The notes beneath the pieces were generated by a model. That model had not been told where the DNA came from. It searched no databases and saw nothing but the letters and a program-made list of their open reading frames with translations. From the NCBI GenBank assembly GCA_035079385.1, contig JAVHKY010000058.1:248001-312000 (forward strand): a DNA stretch of 64,000 nt. Reading direction: 5' to 3'. The first letter of the stretch is position 1. Every line of letters begins with the position of its first letter. Shown piece after piece: positions 38,965-50,039 of this stretch. This DNA comes from Aspidiotus rigidus (taxonomy: Eukaryota; Arthropoda; Insecta; Hemiptera; Diaspididae). The position numbers and the translations under genes were made by a program.

Positions 38965-39027
38965 GCTCCACAATACTTGAAAAAGTAAACTGGAGGCCAA
39001 TTTGCAAGAACCGCAGAAAATAAAAAA
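38965..39027 (-). mobile_element. Penelope-like 3' UTR fragment (copy D)
   Basis: The minus strand reads TTTATTTTCTGCGGTTCTTG, then CAAATTGGCCTCCAGTTTAC, then TTTTTCAAGT. This matches the 3' UTR of copy B at about 2668-2718 with few differences. No coding sequence remains. It is a short relic just left of the 45-bp tandem array. Confidence 0.75.
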
Positions 39028-39139
39028 TTAGAAGCCATTGCAGACGTTGCAATGGCAGCGGGGAACCCACAATTCCTTAACTCGACCTCTCAGGTGGTGT
39101 CGAACTGAGTTGATAATCTTGTCATATAATTCAAATCGA

Positions 39140-40435
39140 AATTATCATTCTACATTCCCTCCTATCATATATAGCTCGAGAGTCGAAATTCTTCTAAGTC
39201 CCCCTTCTATCATATATAGCTCGGAAGTCCCAATTCTTCCAAGTCCCCCTCCTATCATATATAGCTCCAGTCTCAAAATTTTTCTAAGTTTTTGGTTGGA
39301 CGGCGGACGGTGGCTCGAAAGTCAAAATTCTTCCAAGTTCCCCCCCCCCTATTATATATAGCTCGAGACTTGAAATTCTTGTAAGTCCCCCTCCTATCAT
39401 ACATAGCTCGAGACTTGAAATTCTTCCAAGTCCCCCTCCTATCATATATAGCTCGAGACTCGAAATTCTTCTAAATCTTCTAAGTCCCCCTCCTATCATA
39501 TATAGCTCGAGTTTCAAAATTTTTCTAAGTTTTTTGTTGGACGGCGGACGGTAGCTCGAAAGTCAAAATTCTTCCAAGTCCCCCCCCCCCCCTATTGTAT
39601 ATAGCTCGAGACTTGAAATTCTTCCAAGTCCCCCTCCTATCATATATAGCTCGAGACTTGAATTTCTTCTAAGTCCCCCTCCTATCATATATAGCTCGAG
39701 ACTCGAAATTCTTCTAAATCTTTTAAGTCCCCCACCTATCATATATATCTCAAGACTTGAAATTCTTCTCAGTCCCCCTCCTGTCATATATAGCTCGAGT
39801 CTCAAAATTTTTCCAAGTTTTTGGTTGGACGGCGGACGGTAGCTCGAAAGTCAAAATTCTTCCAAGTTCCCCCCCCCCTATTATATATAGCTCGAGACTT
39901 GAAATTCTTGTAAGTCCCCCTCCTATCATACATAGCTCGAGACTTGAAATTCTTCCAAGTCCCCCTCCTATCATATATAGCTCGAGACTCGAAATTCTTC
40001 TAAATCTTCTAAGTCCCCCTCCTATAATATATAGCTCGAGACTCGAAATTCTTCTAAATCTTTTGAGTCCCCCTCCTATCATAATTATGTAGCTCGAAAG
40101 TCACGATTCTTCCAAGTCCCCCTCCTATCATATATATCTCAAGACTTGAAATTCTTCTCAGTCCCCCTCCTGTCATATATAGCTCGAGTTTCAAAATTTT
40201 TCCAAGTTTTTGGTTGGACGGCGCAGGGTAGCTCGAAAGTCAAATTTCTTCCAAGTCCCCCCCCCCCTATTATATATAGCTCGAGACTTGAAATTCTTCC
40301 AAGTCCCCCTCCTATCATACATAGCTCGAGACTTGAATTTCTTCCAAGTCCCCCTCCTATCATATATATCTCAAGACTTGAAATTCTTCTCAGTCCCCCT
40401 CCTGTCATATATAGCTCGAGTCTCAAAATTTTAAC
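39140..40435 (+). repeat. 45-bp tandem repeat array (about 28 units)
   Basis: Units read CCCCCTCCTATCATATATAG then CTCGAGACTTGAAATTCTTC then TAAGT or a close variant, spaced 45 bp apart (for example 39361 to 39406). Every few units a longer insert with TTTTTGGTTGGACGGCGGAC appears (about 39290, 39531, 39820 and 40210). It is followed by a C run of 7-12 bases, giving a higher-order period of roughly 240-390 bp. Because 45 is divisible by 3, both strands show repeat-derived open frames (15-residue periods). I call no protein. Confidence 0.95.
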
Positions 40436-40776
40436 AGGGAACCTGTTTTATGGGGGGCTATTTGAGAAATCTGCCGTCCGCCGTCCGCCGTGCGCCGTCC
40501 AGCGAAAAACTTAGAAAAATTTCGACCCTCGAGCTATATATGATAGGAGGGGAACTTAGAAAAATTTCGACTCTCGAGCTATACATGATAGAAGGGGGAC
40601 TTAGAAAAATTTCGACTCTCGAGCCATATATGATAGGAGAGGGACTTAAAAAAATTTCGACTGTCGAGCTATATATGATCTAGGCTTCCTTGAATTTTCA
40701 ATACCAAATCTCATTCGAATCATAAAACAGGTTCCCTGCGTTCCTCGTTTAACTTCGTTAAGGAAGCCGTCATTTT
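40436..40776 (-). repeat. Inverted 45-bp units and AACAGG module
   Basis: At 40436 the array flips. Four units now read GAGCTATATATGATAGGAGG with GACTTAGAAAAATTTCGACT (about 40515-40680). They are bordered by AACAGGGAACCTGTTTTATG at 40434 and by the module CATAAAACAGGTTCCCTGCG (40721-40740) that ends with AAGGAAGCCGTC (about 40764-40776). The same module occurs at 10233-10280. The inverted part separates two direct arrays, which suggests a fold-back or inversion inside the repeat. Confidence 0.85.
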
Positions 40777-40779
40777 TTT

Positions 40780-41030
40780 CTAAGTTTTTGGTTGGACGGC
40801 GGACGGTAGCTCGAAAGTCAAAATTCTTCCAAGTTCCCCCCCCCCCCCCCCCGCTATTATATATAGCTCGAGACTTGAAATTCTTGTAAGTCCCCCTCCT
40901 CTCATACATAGCTCGAGACTTGAAATTCTTCCAAGTCCCCCTCCTATCATATATAGCTCGAGACTTGAAATTCTTCTAAGTCCCCCTCCTTTCATATATA
41001 GCTCGAGACTCGAAATTCTTCCAAGTCCCG
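40780..41030 (+). repeat. 45-bp tandem repeat array, right part (about 5 units)
   Basis: Direct orientation resumes with the TTGGTTGGACGGCGGACGG insert, a C run of about 16 bases near 40837-40852, and then regular 45-bp units up to 41030. The array stops at the TAACC motif run. Confidence 0.92.
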
Positions 41031-41046
41031 TAACCTAACCTAACCT
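41031..41046. repeat. Interstitial telomere-type repeat, three TAACC units
   Basis: The sequence TAACCTAACCTAACCT is three units of the complement of TTAGG, the usual insect telomere repeat. It sits between the 45-bp array and the 3' end of Penelope-like copy C. Three units could occur by chance in a 64-kb window only rarely, but the run is too short to prove telomeric origin. Confidence 0.5.
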
Positions 41047-41106
41047 GCGGACGCGGACGTTTTCTGAGGATGTAATCTCCTAACAAAATGGATAGCGTGT
41101 TCCCCG

Positions 41107-43237
41107 CTAAAAATAAAGGAAGCCGCGAGCGCGTTTTCGGTTAAACAACCATTCTCAAGCGTAGATAAAAAGCGACTCGACGAGATGGGAAAAGAGAACA
41201 ATCACAACGACGGAGGAGAAGAAATCATGATTGAACTAGCGAAGTATGCTGAGACTGTGAGTCATACTCGTGAACTAGCTCGACCAACCCCTCGTCCGGA
41301 ATGTACCTGTTGAGTAGATTTATATCATCGCTATCAAGATGACGAATAATTTCAATGTTTTCCAGAGCACGGCGTTTGAAGTAAGCCTTCTCTCTGTGGT
41401 GACCCCTCCCTGAAACCATAACCACTAGTTATAAGGTGGTCAGCAAATGCGGATTCGCCCAAATGACTTTTTTCCCAATCTTTTAGGTGTTCAGCCACTC
41501 TAATTTTAATTTGACGACTAGCCTCGCCTACATACATCCCATCACAGTCCCTGCAAGCTATGCTATAAACTCCGCTCTTTTCGAGGGGCGGGATAGGGTC
41601 CTTTGACCTGAATAGTAGCCTTTTTACCGTCGTAGGATTATAAAACACCGGACGGAAACCGAAGGGGCGGAGGGCGCGACTCAATTTCGAAGAAAATTTA
41701 CCCAAGAAGGGAAGTTTGATAAAATGGGTCCTACTATCGACAGAAGAATCGTGGGGAGGGAGGTAGTTGAATCAAGGCAATTCCGCGCGATCTTCCTCCG
41801 GACCATAAGGTCAATGTCCACGTTGACCTCATTCACTCTAGCCAAGTATTTTATAATATTGAGTTCTTTTTGGAAAGCTGCCTGGTTCAGCGGGATGCGG
41901 GTTAGCCGATGAGTAAAGCTATTAAAAGCCGCGAACTTGTGAGAAACAGGGCAGAATGACGAGCCGTGGACGACAATGTCGGTCGAAGTATCTTTTCTAT
42001 ATATTGAAAACTCGTGGACTCCATCTCTAACTGAGATGGTGAGATCCAAGAAGTTAATATTTGAACCTCCAACCTCTAAGGTAAACTTGATGGAGGGATA
42101 TTGAACTTTAAGATACTTAAGATACTCACCAAGGAGATCGGTCCACGCACATAGAACGTCATCTACATACCTGTACCAATAATGGACGTAATCCAGGAAT
42201 ACTTGGCCTGAAGTGAAGAGGTCAGCCTCAAATTTGGACATGAAGATCTCCGATACAAGGGAACCCAAAGGGGATCCGATAGGAATGCCAACCTCCTCTG
42301 GGAACTCGTAGAATTTCCCATTAAACTTGCAAAAATTGGGGGACCAACATACATTAAGTAAATTAAAGAATTCTTGCAACTCTTCATGAGGAGTGTTAAA
42401 TCGAACGAGGTCACCCATATGTTGCATGGCGACAGTTCTCGGTATGTTGGGGAACAGGCCGACAACGTCAAAAGAGCATAGAGTGGTACCCGGAGGAAGT
42501 AAATGGTCTTTAAGTTTATCGGCTAAGGAAACAGAATTTTCAATCGAGTAAGTAGACTCGTACTCAATGCGAGATTTAAACCATCTATCCAAGTATTTAG
42601 CGAGAGAGTAAGCGGGGGAGGAGACATAAGACACAACAGGACGCATCGGAGTATCCTTGTTGTGTATCTTAGGCAGCCCATAGAGGAGGGGGGGCACCGG
42701 ATTCGGTTCAAGCAGGCATTTTTTAGTCGAGGGTTTGCTTATTAGAAAAGAACTCTCATTAATAACCTTCCTAACCTCTTTAACGTACTTAGGGAAATTA
42801 AAGTCAGTATTTTCAACGGCCCTACACTGGTAAAGCACCTCTTCAACTTTGGGAACGTAGGTTGACTTCTCCATAACGACTATAGAATTCCCTTTATCAG
42901 CCTTCGTGAGCAATGAATCCTCCTCCTTGAGCTTCCTCCTAAACCCTTGATCACCTCCCTCACAGTGCCATTCATGCACGGAAGTGGAGTGTTACGGACC
43001 AAATCAGCACACGTTTTTTGAGTATTAACTCCGGGACCGATCTTGACAGCTAAGTCAGCGACGACGTTCGCAAGGGCGTCGGCATTATTGGGGGGGGGGG
43101 AGGCTAAACTTCAAATCTTTCTCCAACAGAGTAGTCTCGTTGCGAGTGAATTCTAGACGACTGCAATTTATGATGCGAGGCTGAAATTTTTGAACACCAG
43201 CATCTATAACATCACCCTTGAAAGATGTAGCCTTGGG
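41107..43237 (-). mobile_element. Penelope-like retroelement, copy C (best preserved RT/GIY-YIG copy)
   Basis: An uninterrupted reverse transcriptase frame of 432 codons spans 42979-41681. It carries the KADKGNSIVVMEKSTY block, LYGLPKIHNKDTPMRPVVSY, motif A SFDVVGLFPNI, IGSPLGSLVSEIF and the catalytic YRYVDDVLCAW. The GIY-YIG part (GVYSIACRDCDGMYVGEAS) follows in another frame at 41705-41352, and the C-terminal extension in a third at 41425-41225. Single-base losses against copy A explain the shifts: near 42938 (upstream of the RT frame), near 41755 (RT to endonuclease), and around 41400. An in-frame deletion sits beside the catalytic motif (copy A has GPQDLLGEF, this copy TDLLGEY). The homology with copy A ends near 43237, so the 5' end is truncated. 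This copy is not active as it stands. Confidence 0.92.
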
Positions 43238-43249
43238 GGAGGAGACATT

Positions 43250-44035
43250 TCAATAATAAAGCGTGCAATTCTTTTCTGTTTGTCAATATATTCGCCACTG
43301 GAGTAGATCAAGCACTCGGTGCAGAACGATCTAGCCCTACTCTCAGCCTCTGCGTTGAAGCTAGTAACCCTCTCCCCTCAAAATTGTCACTGTCAATTCA
43401 CTCAGCCTCCAATCTACGCATCCGCACTCTGCCGTCATAATTTTCTCCTCCTTCCCCTTGAATGTGAACTATTCAAACATTTCAAATTGAACCCTCAACC
43501 CCCTATCACATGATCCACTTCTCATAGCTAACCCCTCCCTCAGATATGCGACTCTATCCAGCTGATAACTTCCTAACTCACGACACTGTACACCGACAAC
43601 TCATTAGGAAAATTATCTGTACACCAATTTTCCGAACCACCAGCCAAAACAGGGTACGCATACTCATCCAAAGTTGATTGAAAAATTCTGCCTCCATTTT
43701 CACTTCCAAACAGAACGCCATACACGCTTGTCTTTCTCATCTCCATCTCCTCACCCCCAGCTCCAGTTTTCACTATTCACTAACTCTCCTAGCTATACAG
43801 GACTTTTACTTAACTAATTCCCTTCATTTACTCCTGCAATCACAACCACCCACTTCTACATCTGTGTCCTCCCTGTGGTCACATCAACTTTCCGGAACTT
43901 CACGCGATTATCTTTGCCGACAAAGATTCCCCTTGTATCCCATAAAATTTTTGACCGTGACCTTCAGAACTACATATTACCAATACGCGATATGCAGCGC
44001 CCATCCTCCACAGTGGAGCGGGTGCCGGTTGCGCG
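43250..44035 (+). pseudogene. LINE fragment with RNase H domain (I-like)
   Basis: The plus-strand frame at about 43589-43680 reads LYTDNSLGKLSVHQFSEPPA and KTGYAYSSKVD, the start of a LINE RNase H domain (YTD with the first catalytic Asp). Pieces resembling its middle follow, in shifted frames, at 43690-43770 (LPNRTPYTLV, PPAPVFTIH). Sequence like the pre-RNase H linker lies at 43400-43560. Several stops and indels are present. It joins the R1-type relic on the other strand near 44040. Confidence 0.68.
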
Positions 44036-44219
44036 TAAATTAATTTTGTCTCCTCCAACACCGATATCGATCCTTCCAAGGACAACGCCAGTGTTGGAAC
44101 AATCTCCTCAGTGAAACCGCCTCATCTTGGCAACCACCAACTTCTTCTGTCTTCATGTTCCTTTGCTTGGTCTTCTTCTTGCAGTCGTCGGTATGAAGAT
44201 GGTACACAAGTGTTGAATG

Positions 44220-46212
44220 GGCTATAGCGTAACCCTGCATTTGCCTCTTCCGTTCCGTGTTTATCTTCTTTTTCACAATTGTGCATGCAAAAGCAGACAT
44301 CTGGTTCCACGCTTCTTCGGAACTACACAAGGTGGCTACTCGGAGCAAGCGCTTCGTCGACCCCAATCTATTGTAGTGACCGACTAAGCTTGCCCCGCTC
44401 AAGTCTTACGCACAAGTAAGGTGTGCTTTGATCCACCATTCCATCTTGGATGCAAACATGCTGCCAGTTCAAGTTTCCTTAAGTTCTCATGGGCGCGTAA
44501 CACCCTCATCAGGTGAATGGTGACGTAATAATGCACCAGTTGTCCATTTCGTTGGCTCACTTTAAGCGATTCTCACTCCTCATTTCTCAAGCGTCAAGAA
44601 GCGCCTGGCCTCCTGCTTGACCCATATAGCCTCTTGATCAGTGGTTGTCCTCCTTTTTGCTTTCAACTCTACCGCTCTCTCCTTAGTAAGCAGCTTGATT
44701 GGTGGTGAAGTGATCGAGACCGTGAGGTAGGCACTGACAAACTTCAGCGCAACTCTTCGTTGGATCTTTTCCACCTCTCCTTCTATAGGTTATCTTCACG
44801 GAGTTGGTCTATACCTGTGGCACCATATAGGAGGATCGACAATGCAGTGCTTATCATGATCCATTTTCTCGCTTCTTTCGGCCCTCTTAGGTTTGTCATC
44901 AGGCGGCTTAGGTAGGACACTACTCTGCTCACCCTTTCCACGGCCACCTGGAAATGGGGCCTGGAACTCAGCTTCAAATCAAACCAGATTTCCAGGTACT
45001 TCATCACCGCTTTGATCGTGAAGGTAGAAGTTGGGTGGACTTTTCTCACGACGAATCGTACATAATATGGCATCCATCTTTCCTACTGCCACTTCACTCG
45101 ATCGAAAGCTTCACTGTTTCTAGAAGGTGATTTACCCTGCTCTTTACTGCTATAATTGTTTCGGCCATGCCAGGGATGCCCAGCTAAATACGTTATCGGC
45201 TTAAGTTTAGCCTTAAGCTCTTGTTTTGACCATTTCTAGGAAAGCCAAAAGAAAGCCAAAAGTTTTTCAGTCAATAGCCAGCCATGAGAAAATATTGATT
45301 GGTTGCAGATAAAATTAAGCTATGTATTATAATTGAGTTTAAGCTCTAAGTCATTATTTTGACCCATTTTCAAAAAGCTATAATCCAGTTAATGAATATA
45401 ATGGAATTAGCTGTCAGCCAAAAGCTGAAGTTTAAGTCAATACTGATCGGCTGCGCATCCCTGGGCGGTGCAAACCATCGCAGAGCTTAACGCCTGGTGA
45501 GTGCTTCACCTTGAAAACCTCGTCGAATGCGACGCGCCATGAGAGTGGCCCAACACCCAATGACCCACATTTGCGGCATGCGGCACCTTACAAGTACCTA
45601 GGCGCTTGATAGTACTAGCAGACGTCTTTGCTTGGATTTCTCGGCAGCATGAGGTAGCTGCTGATCATCATGAGCAGGTATGCAGGCCCTTCATATCCTC
45701 TCCCATAAAACCGACCTGAACGCATTTCTTATATTGAGGCTTTTCTTGCTCCTGCCCTCGATTTCATCACTATTCAGCTTTCTGACCGCCTATCTTCCTG
45801 ACAGCTTTTGTGAAGCAACGACCTCAACTGCCGGGTGGATGGGGAAGCTAATATACCAATTGGTCGCTCACAGAGTACAACTCATCCATCATCAACTAGT
45901 CCTCTAATTGTCGGATTTGCCTCTGTTTGCCTCAGTGAGCTTAGCCCGACAAGTAGAAGGCTAGACAGTGCCGAATGAGGCAAAGGTGACATCAATAAAG
46001 GATCCATAACTCTTATGCCCTTGGATAAAAGTGTTACTCATGTTGACCACTTCCAGTCTCCTACAAGCAATCCACTTCCCCAAGGCACACCCACAGTAGT
46101 CAGTCCGGTCAGAACGCCATTTTTCTGACTTAACATTAAAATCGCTAGTCAAGATGAATTTCTTCCCTCGTTTTCTGGACAACTGATATGTAGTGAGATG
46201 TAAGTAGTGCAC
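44220..46212 (-). pseudogene. R1-type LINE relic with endonuclease, RT and C-terminal parts, split by a hAT-like MITE
   Basis: Minus-strand order: endonuclease domain at 46170-45961 (FILTSDFNVKSEKWRSDRTD, later GSFIDVTFAS), an internal deletion, an RT part near 45760 (IRNAFRSVLWERI), a GVGPLSWRVAFDEVF block (about 45560) and SPGVKL. The MITE at 45171-45463 follows. RT continues with AETIIAVKSRVNHLLETV (about 45160), YLEIWFDLKLSSRPHFQVAV (about 44990), STALSILLYGATG (about 44840), KIQRRVALKFVSAYLTVS (about 44770) and the tail WNQMSAFACTIVKKKINTER (about 44310). Frames change repeatedly. Removing the MITE joins collinear LINE sequence. Confidence 0.82.
45171..45463. mobile_element. hAT-like MITE, 293 bp
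   Basis: Termini CAGGGATGCCCAGC and, inverted, CAGGGATGCGCAGC match hAT-type ends that start with CAG. The flanking 8-bp sequences GGCCATGC (45163-45170) and GGCGGTGC (45464-45471) agree at six positions, consistent with an aged 8-bp target duplication. The interior is AT-rich with repeated AAGTTTA and AAGCC words and no ORF. It interrupts the R1-type relic. Confidence 0.78.
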
Positions 46213-46688
46213 AGATATTGAAAAATTCTCAAAGATAATTCTACTTTCTTAGTTAGCTTACAAGAGTACTTTTGGGCACTATCCCATCATCAATTTGGTC
46301 ACCACTGAAGAACAAGGCCTTAAACATGAGGTTTTATAGCATAACACTGTGGTCCTATTGGCTATAACAATGTTATGTTGGGATTAGTTCACTCTTAGAA
46401 CATATGCATTGTTACATTATAAAACTATGTTCTTATTGTCTATGACACGCTGCTTTATGACTGGTTCACTCTGTTGACCAATGTGCTGCGTTTTTATTGG
46501 ATACTACGTTTGCTGCCATTTTATTGGTTGGTTCTGTTCTTTTTCTCTCGACCTATCACTAGGCTGAATAATTTTTTGCTGTCGAATGTGACTACGATGT
46601 TCAAGGAGGCTGGCTTTCTTTCTCTTTGCCTTTACAATCGCCACTTCATCCCAGTGTTTTCTTCTCTTTGTTTCTTTGTGCGATTCTC

Positions 46689-46827
46689 CAACCCCGGATT
46701 TAGGGGGGGGGGGGGGCAAGGGGGCTATGGCCCCGGTCCTCCACCGAAGAGGGGCTTCCACCACCCTCACTTTTTGGGCCTCCACCGCCGCTGGCCCCCG
46801 GGCCCAAAAATCCTAAATCCAGGGTTG
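46689..46827. mobile_element. Short MITE-like element with AACCCnGGATTTAGG ends
   Basis: The ends CAACCCCGGATTTAGG and CCTAAATCCAGGGTTG are inverted repeats with one mismatch. The interior is GC-rich, with a G run of about 14 and GGGGGCTATGGCCCCGG. ATTCTC occurs on both sides (46683-46688 and 46829-46834), offset by one base, which may be the target duplication. No coding capacity. Superfamily unassigned. Confidence 0.65.
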
Positions 46828-47005
46828 AATTCTCTACGTATATTCGCGAATAAAATCAAAGAAGGCGCTCTCTACATTTTCTGTGACGGTCATTTGCGGA
46901 AGCTTGCGAAAAGGTGATGATCTTGAAAAATTCATCCGAGATATTTGAAATTATATTCACTCGACAGGAAATTAAGAGGACTGCAATTTTCGTTCCATAC
47001 ATTTT

Positions 47006-47640
47006 TTAGAAAAAATAATATTTTGAGAAGGTATAGTAGATTTCATTAACGTGCTGTCTTATGGTGAAAAACGCCATGATCACCTTCTCGACATCGACAA
47101 CAGCGCCACTACAGATCGCTTTATATGCGAATAACTTCAAATATTCCTTCTTCATTGTACTGTTCATCGTTGTAGTGTTCACCAAGCAGTGACCTTCCAT
47201 CTTCTTTCTCCCTCAATGTTTCGTGCTCCTTCTTCCTGACCTTGAACTTTCTCCCAGTCTCACCAATGTAGATACCAAGGCTGCTTAGCCAATTGTATTT
47301 GCTAAAAACTTGGCTAAAAGCCAACCCTTTAAATTGATTGGCTTCGGCTATCAGCTAACGCCTAACCCAGTCTCATTGGCTAGCCAACAGCTAGCTAATT
47401 TTGGGCCAAAATAGTGGCTGAAAGTAGGGGAGGGGTCACTCCAATGTGTAGGCGTGAGGTGTAGGGAAGAGGAAGTATTAGCCGTTAGCAATTCCAATTT
47501 GATTGGCTAACGTGATTTCATTAGCTAGCTTACGGCTAGCTAATTTTGGATGAAAATTGCTCGGCTAACGGCTAATGGCTTCGACTTAGCTAAGCAGCCC
47601 TTGGCACTGCTCACAACATGAGCTTGTACACTTCGCCTCA
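47006..47640 (-). pseudogene. Second-family Penelope-like GIY-YIG fragment, split by a MITE
   Basis: The minus strand encodes GIYIGETGRKFKVRKKEH at about 47276-47220, a GIY-YIG domain clearly different from copies A-D, followed by a tail ending at 47121. Just upstream of the 320-bp insertion at about 47280-47598 the minus strand reads CEQCQG (47620-47600). That is the cysteine-containing block that normally precedes GIYIG directly. The gene was therefore intact here before the MITE landed. No reverse transcriptase part is visible. The fragment is truncated on both sides. Confidence 0.72.
47280..47598. mobile_element. MITE-like insertion in the Penelope GIY-YIG fragment
   Basis: The termini GCTGCTTAGC and GCTAAGCAGC are inverted copies. 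The interior is full of GGCTA, AGCTAGCTAA and GGCTAACG motifs with no coding capacity. Removing it brings CEQCQG next to GIYIGET in the host fragment. The flanks read gatACC and CCTTGG, so the exact target duplication stays ambiguous. Superfamily not assigned. Confidence 0.65.
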
Positions 47641-47644
47641 AGCT

Positions 47645-49180
47645 TTCTGGACAAGCTTAGGAAGCCCTCAAACTCTGGGAATAGCAACGTCAGACGACCA
47701 TATCGGCCAAATCAAAGCGAATGATAATCTTGCTTTTATTCTAACCGAACAATGACTCGAGTATATGAATGATAGTTCAGCTTAGATTCGAGCGGATAAT
47801 ACCTAATTGAGTTGAGCATTTTCACAAGTTTTTTCTATTAGCTAAAAGTCTTGTATTTTTATCGCGACAAGCCTAAATTCATTAACACGTGTGGTTGTAT
47901 CTTCCAACACTATCGGTCATAATCGTCTTGAAAATAATTTACAACTCTAATCCTTATATTTTAAACTAGGTACCTTCCAACGGAAGAGAATCTAATAACT
48001 ACGTTATAAAACATCCACACGATCGAGACTAATTTAAAAATTCCGAGCTACCTGTTATCGCATACCAGTATTAAGATCGTGAATTCAACTTTTCTTTCAA
48101 CATGTGTAAATCTTCTTAAGCAAAAATTAAAAGTTTGATTTTGTCGGATTATAGGAAATTAATAAAAGCTAATGCTGTACTTTATAGCGAAAATGGAATG
48201 CGTTTTCTTTTTCTGCTCATTTATATCTGTATTATTATACCCGTACTTATTTTTATTTTTTCTTTCGCGTTTATTCTAGTTTTATACCCACCCTACATTG
48301 GCGTAATTTATTTTTATTAAATCAATCAAATGTTTTATAGATGGCATTAATTTTGACGCGAAAACTAAAAGAAAGCGTTTTACAAAATTGGAATTCATCA
48401 TTCCGTACGAATAGGATAGTAACGAACTCTAAAAGTTTTATGCGAAAGTATAGAAGGATTTTTCAAACGATAACAGGTAGGTAGCGCTGTCTACGAGATG
48501 ATGGCTTTTTATTCAACGTTGCATCTGACATTGACTATAATTATTTATTACTTCGGTAATATTATAGTCAATGCATGTGTTGGTACACAAAATTAAATTA
48601 AAAAAGATATGAAATCGCGAAAATAAATTCCAAGGGTTTTTAGAAGCCAATATTCATAACTTATTTGTTCACATAAGATCCCATGGGATAATAGCGATTA
48701 GCGATCGAACGTAGCTTATATAATTATTCCGACATTTCTGACAGGTGGTTAGCAAAATGGGTCCGCAGACAGGCTGGTCATCTGTTAGTATTAATAATCA
48801 TTCCGTAAACGAACTGTTAGCATAGAAATTAAAAAACCTAGGTATATAACGGGAAAAAAAGTTCCTCGTTTTGGAATTCGTAATACATCGCCGCTATCAA
48901 GTAAATTTTTCATGCGATATCTAAATTTAAGAATTGAAGTCAAAATGCCTACAACTATTTCCCAAATCAGGCTAAAAATAATTTATTTCAAGATTCACGA
49001 TCACCTTTGTAGATTTTTCCTTCTATCTTTTTTTTTTTTTTTTTTTTCAGAAAAAAAAAGTGAAAAGAATATAATACTCCGATATAGCGACATAGCAATC
49101 CGTTGTGAAGACTGTTTGAATTCATGTATTAAGGAAGTACGATTTAAACGCTCTTAAAAGTTTAAGAAGAGTAAAATCGT
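47645..49180. other. No gene seen
   Basis: AT-rich intergenic DNA. The 61-codon ORF at 48135-48320 is an Ile/Phe-rich translation of AT-rich sequence and is not supported as a gene. Confidence 0.45.
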
Positions 49181-49186
49181 AAAACA

Positions 49187-50008
49187 TGAGAAAAAAAAAA
49201 AAAAAAAAGGTTGGAAAGAGGATGGCTACTGGGCCTTACCTCGAAAGAAAAATTGATTTGAATTTAAATGTTGATGGAAGGAAGCAGGTCTGAAATCAAT
49301 TTGAAAATGTGTGAGAAAATCGAAGGGTTTTCGGATGATAGGAGGTCAGCGGCTCTGAGAGTGGTAGAGAATTGTAGATTGATGGCTTTTCAGTATAATA
49401 GTATAATGTCTGTCTAATGTTGGATATTTCTGAATATTCGAAAAGATAATGATTGATTTAGCCTTTAGAAGTATCTTAATTAGATATTATGTATACCGAC
49501 ATCATATTGCTTATTATTTATACCGTACTTTACTAATTGCTTTTAATTTGATTCATTTTTCGCACGTTGAACACTTAATCATACCAATGTCGGCTGTAAT
49601 TGGTCCACGGACTGTTGTCGGCACCACCTCAAAAAATAAAACAATTTTTAATACGCTTACAGTAGGCCTAAACACTTTTTTCAGCACCATTTACGGAAAA
49701 TATCAGGATAATTGAATAAATTATAATTTTTTGGGAGCCCTAATTATGAAATAGTAAGTAGTAGACAAACTAGGCACCAGTCTTTGAAACATATCAGAAG
49801 TAGGATATTCAATTGATCCCACTTATCAAGCGAACAGTATTGCCTTATAAGTAGGTACGGGTAGTTGTTTTTTTTTTTTCTATACACCCTTTATTGTGAA
49901 TGAAAAATAAAAAAAATAAAAAGAAAAATAAAAAAAGAAACATTACAAAACAAGGAAGAGGAAAACAAAATTACAGAAATTTAGAAGGAAAAAGAAAAAA
50001 AATACAAA

Positions 50009-50039
<31 letters not shown>

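Noticed and set aside
39284..40995. ORFs with repeated LYMIGGGL or SPPPIIYSSRLE peptides
   Set aside because: Products of the 45-bp tandem repeat, whose length is a multiple of three; both strands are open and the C runs change frame at random.
46474..46917. 147-codon plus-strand ORF
   Set aside because: It includes the G-rich MITE-like element at 46689-46827 and has no recognisable domain; the frame is likely accidental.
48135..48320. 61-codon hydrophobic ORF resembling a membrane peptide
   Set aside because: Ile/Phe/Leu richness follows from AT-rich DNA; no start context, neighbour or motif supports it.
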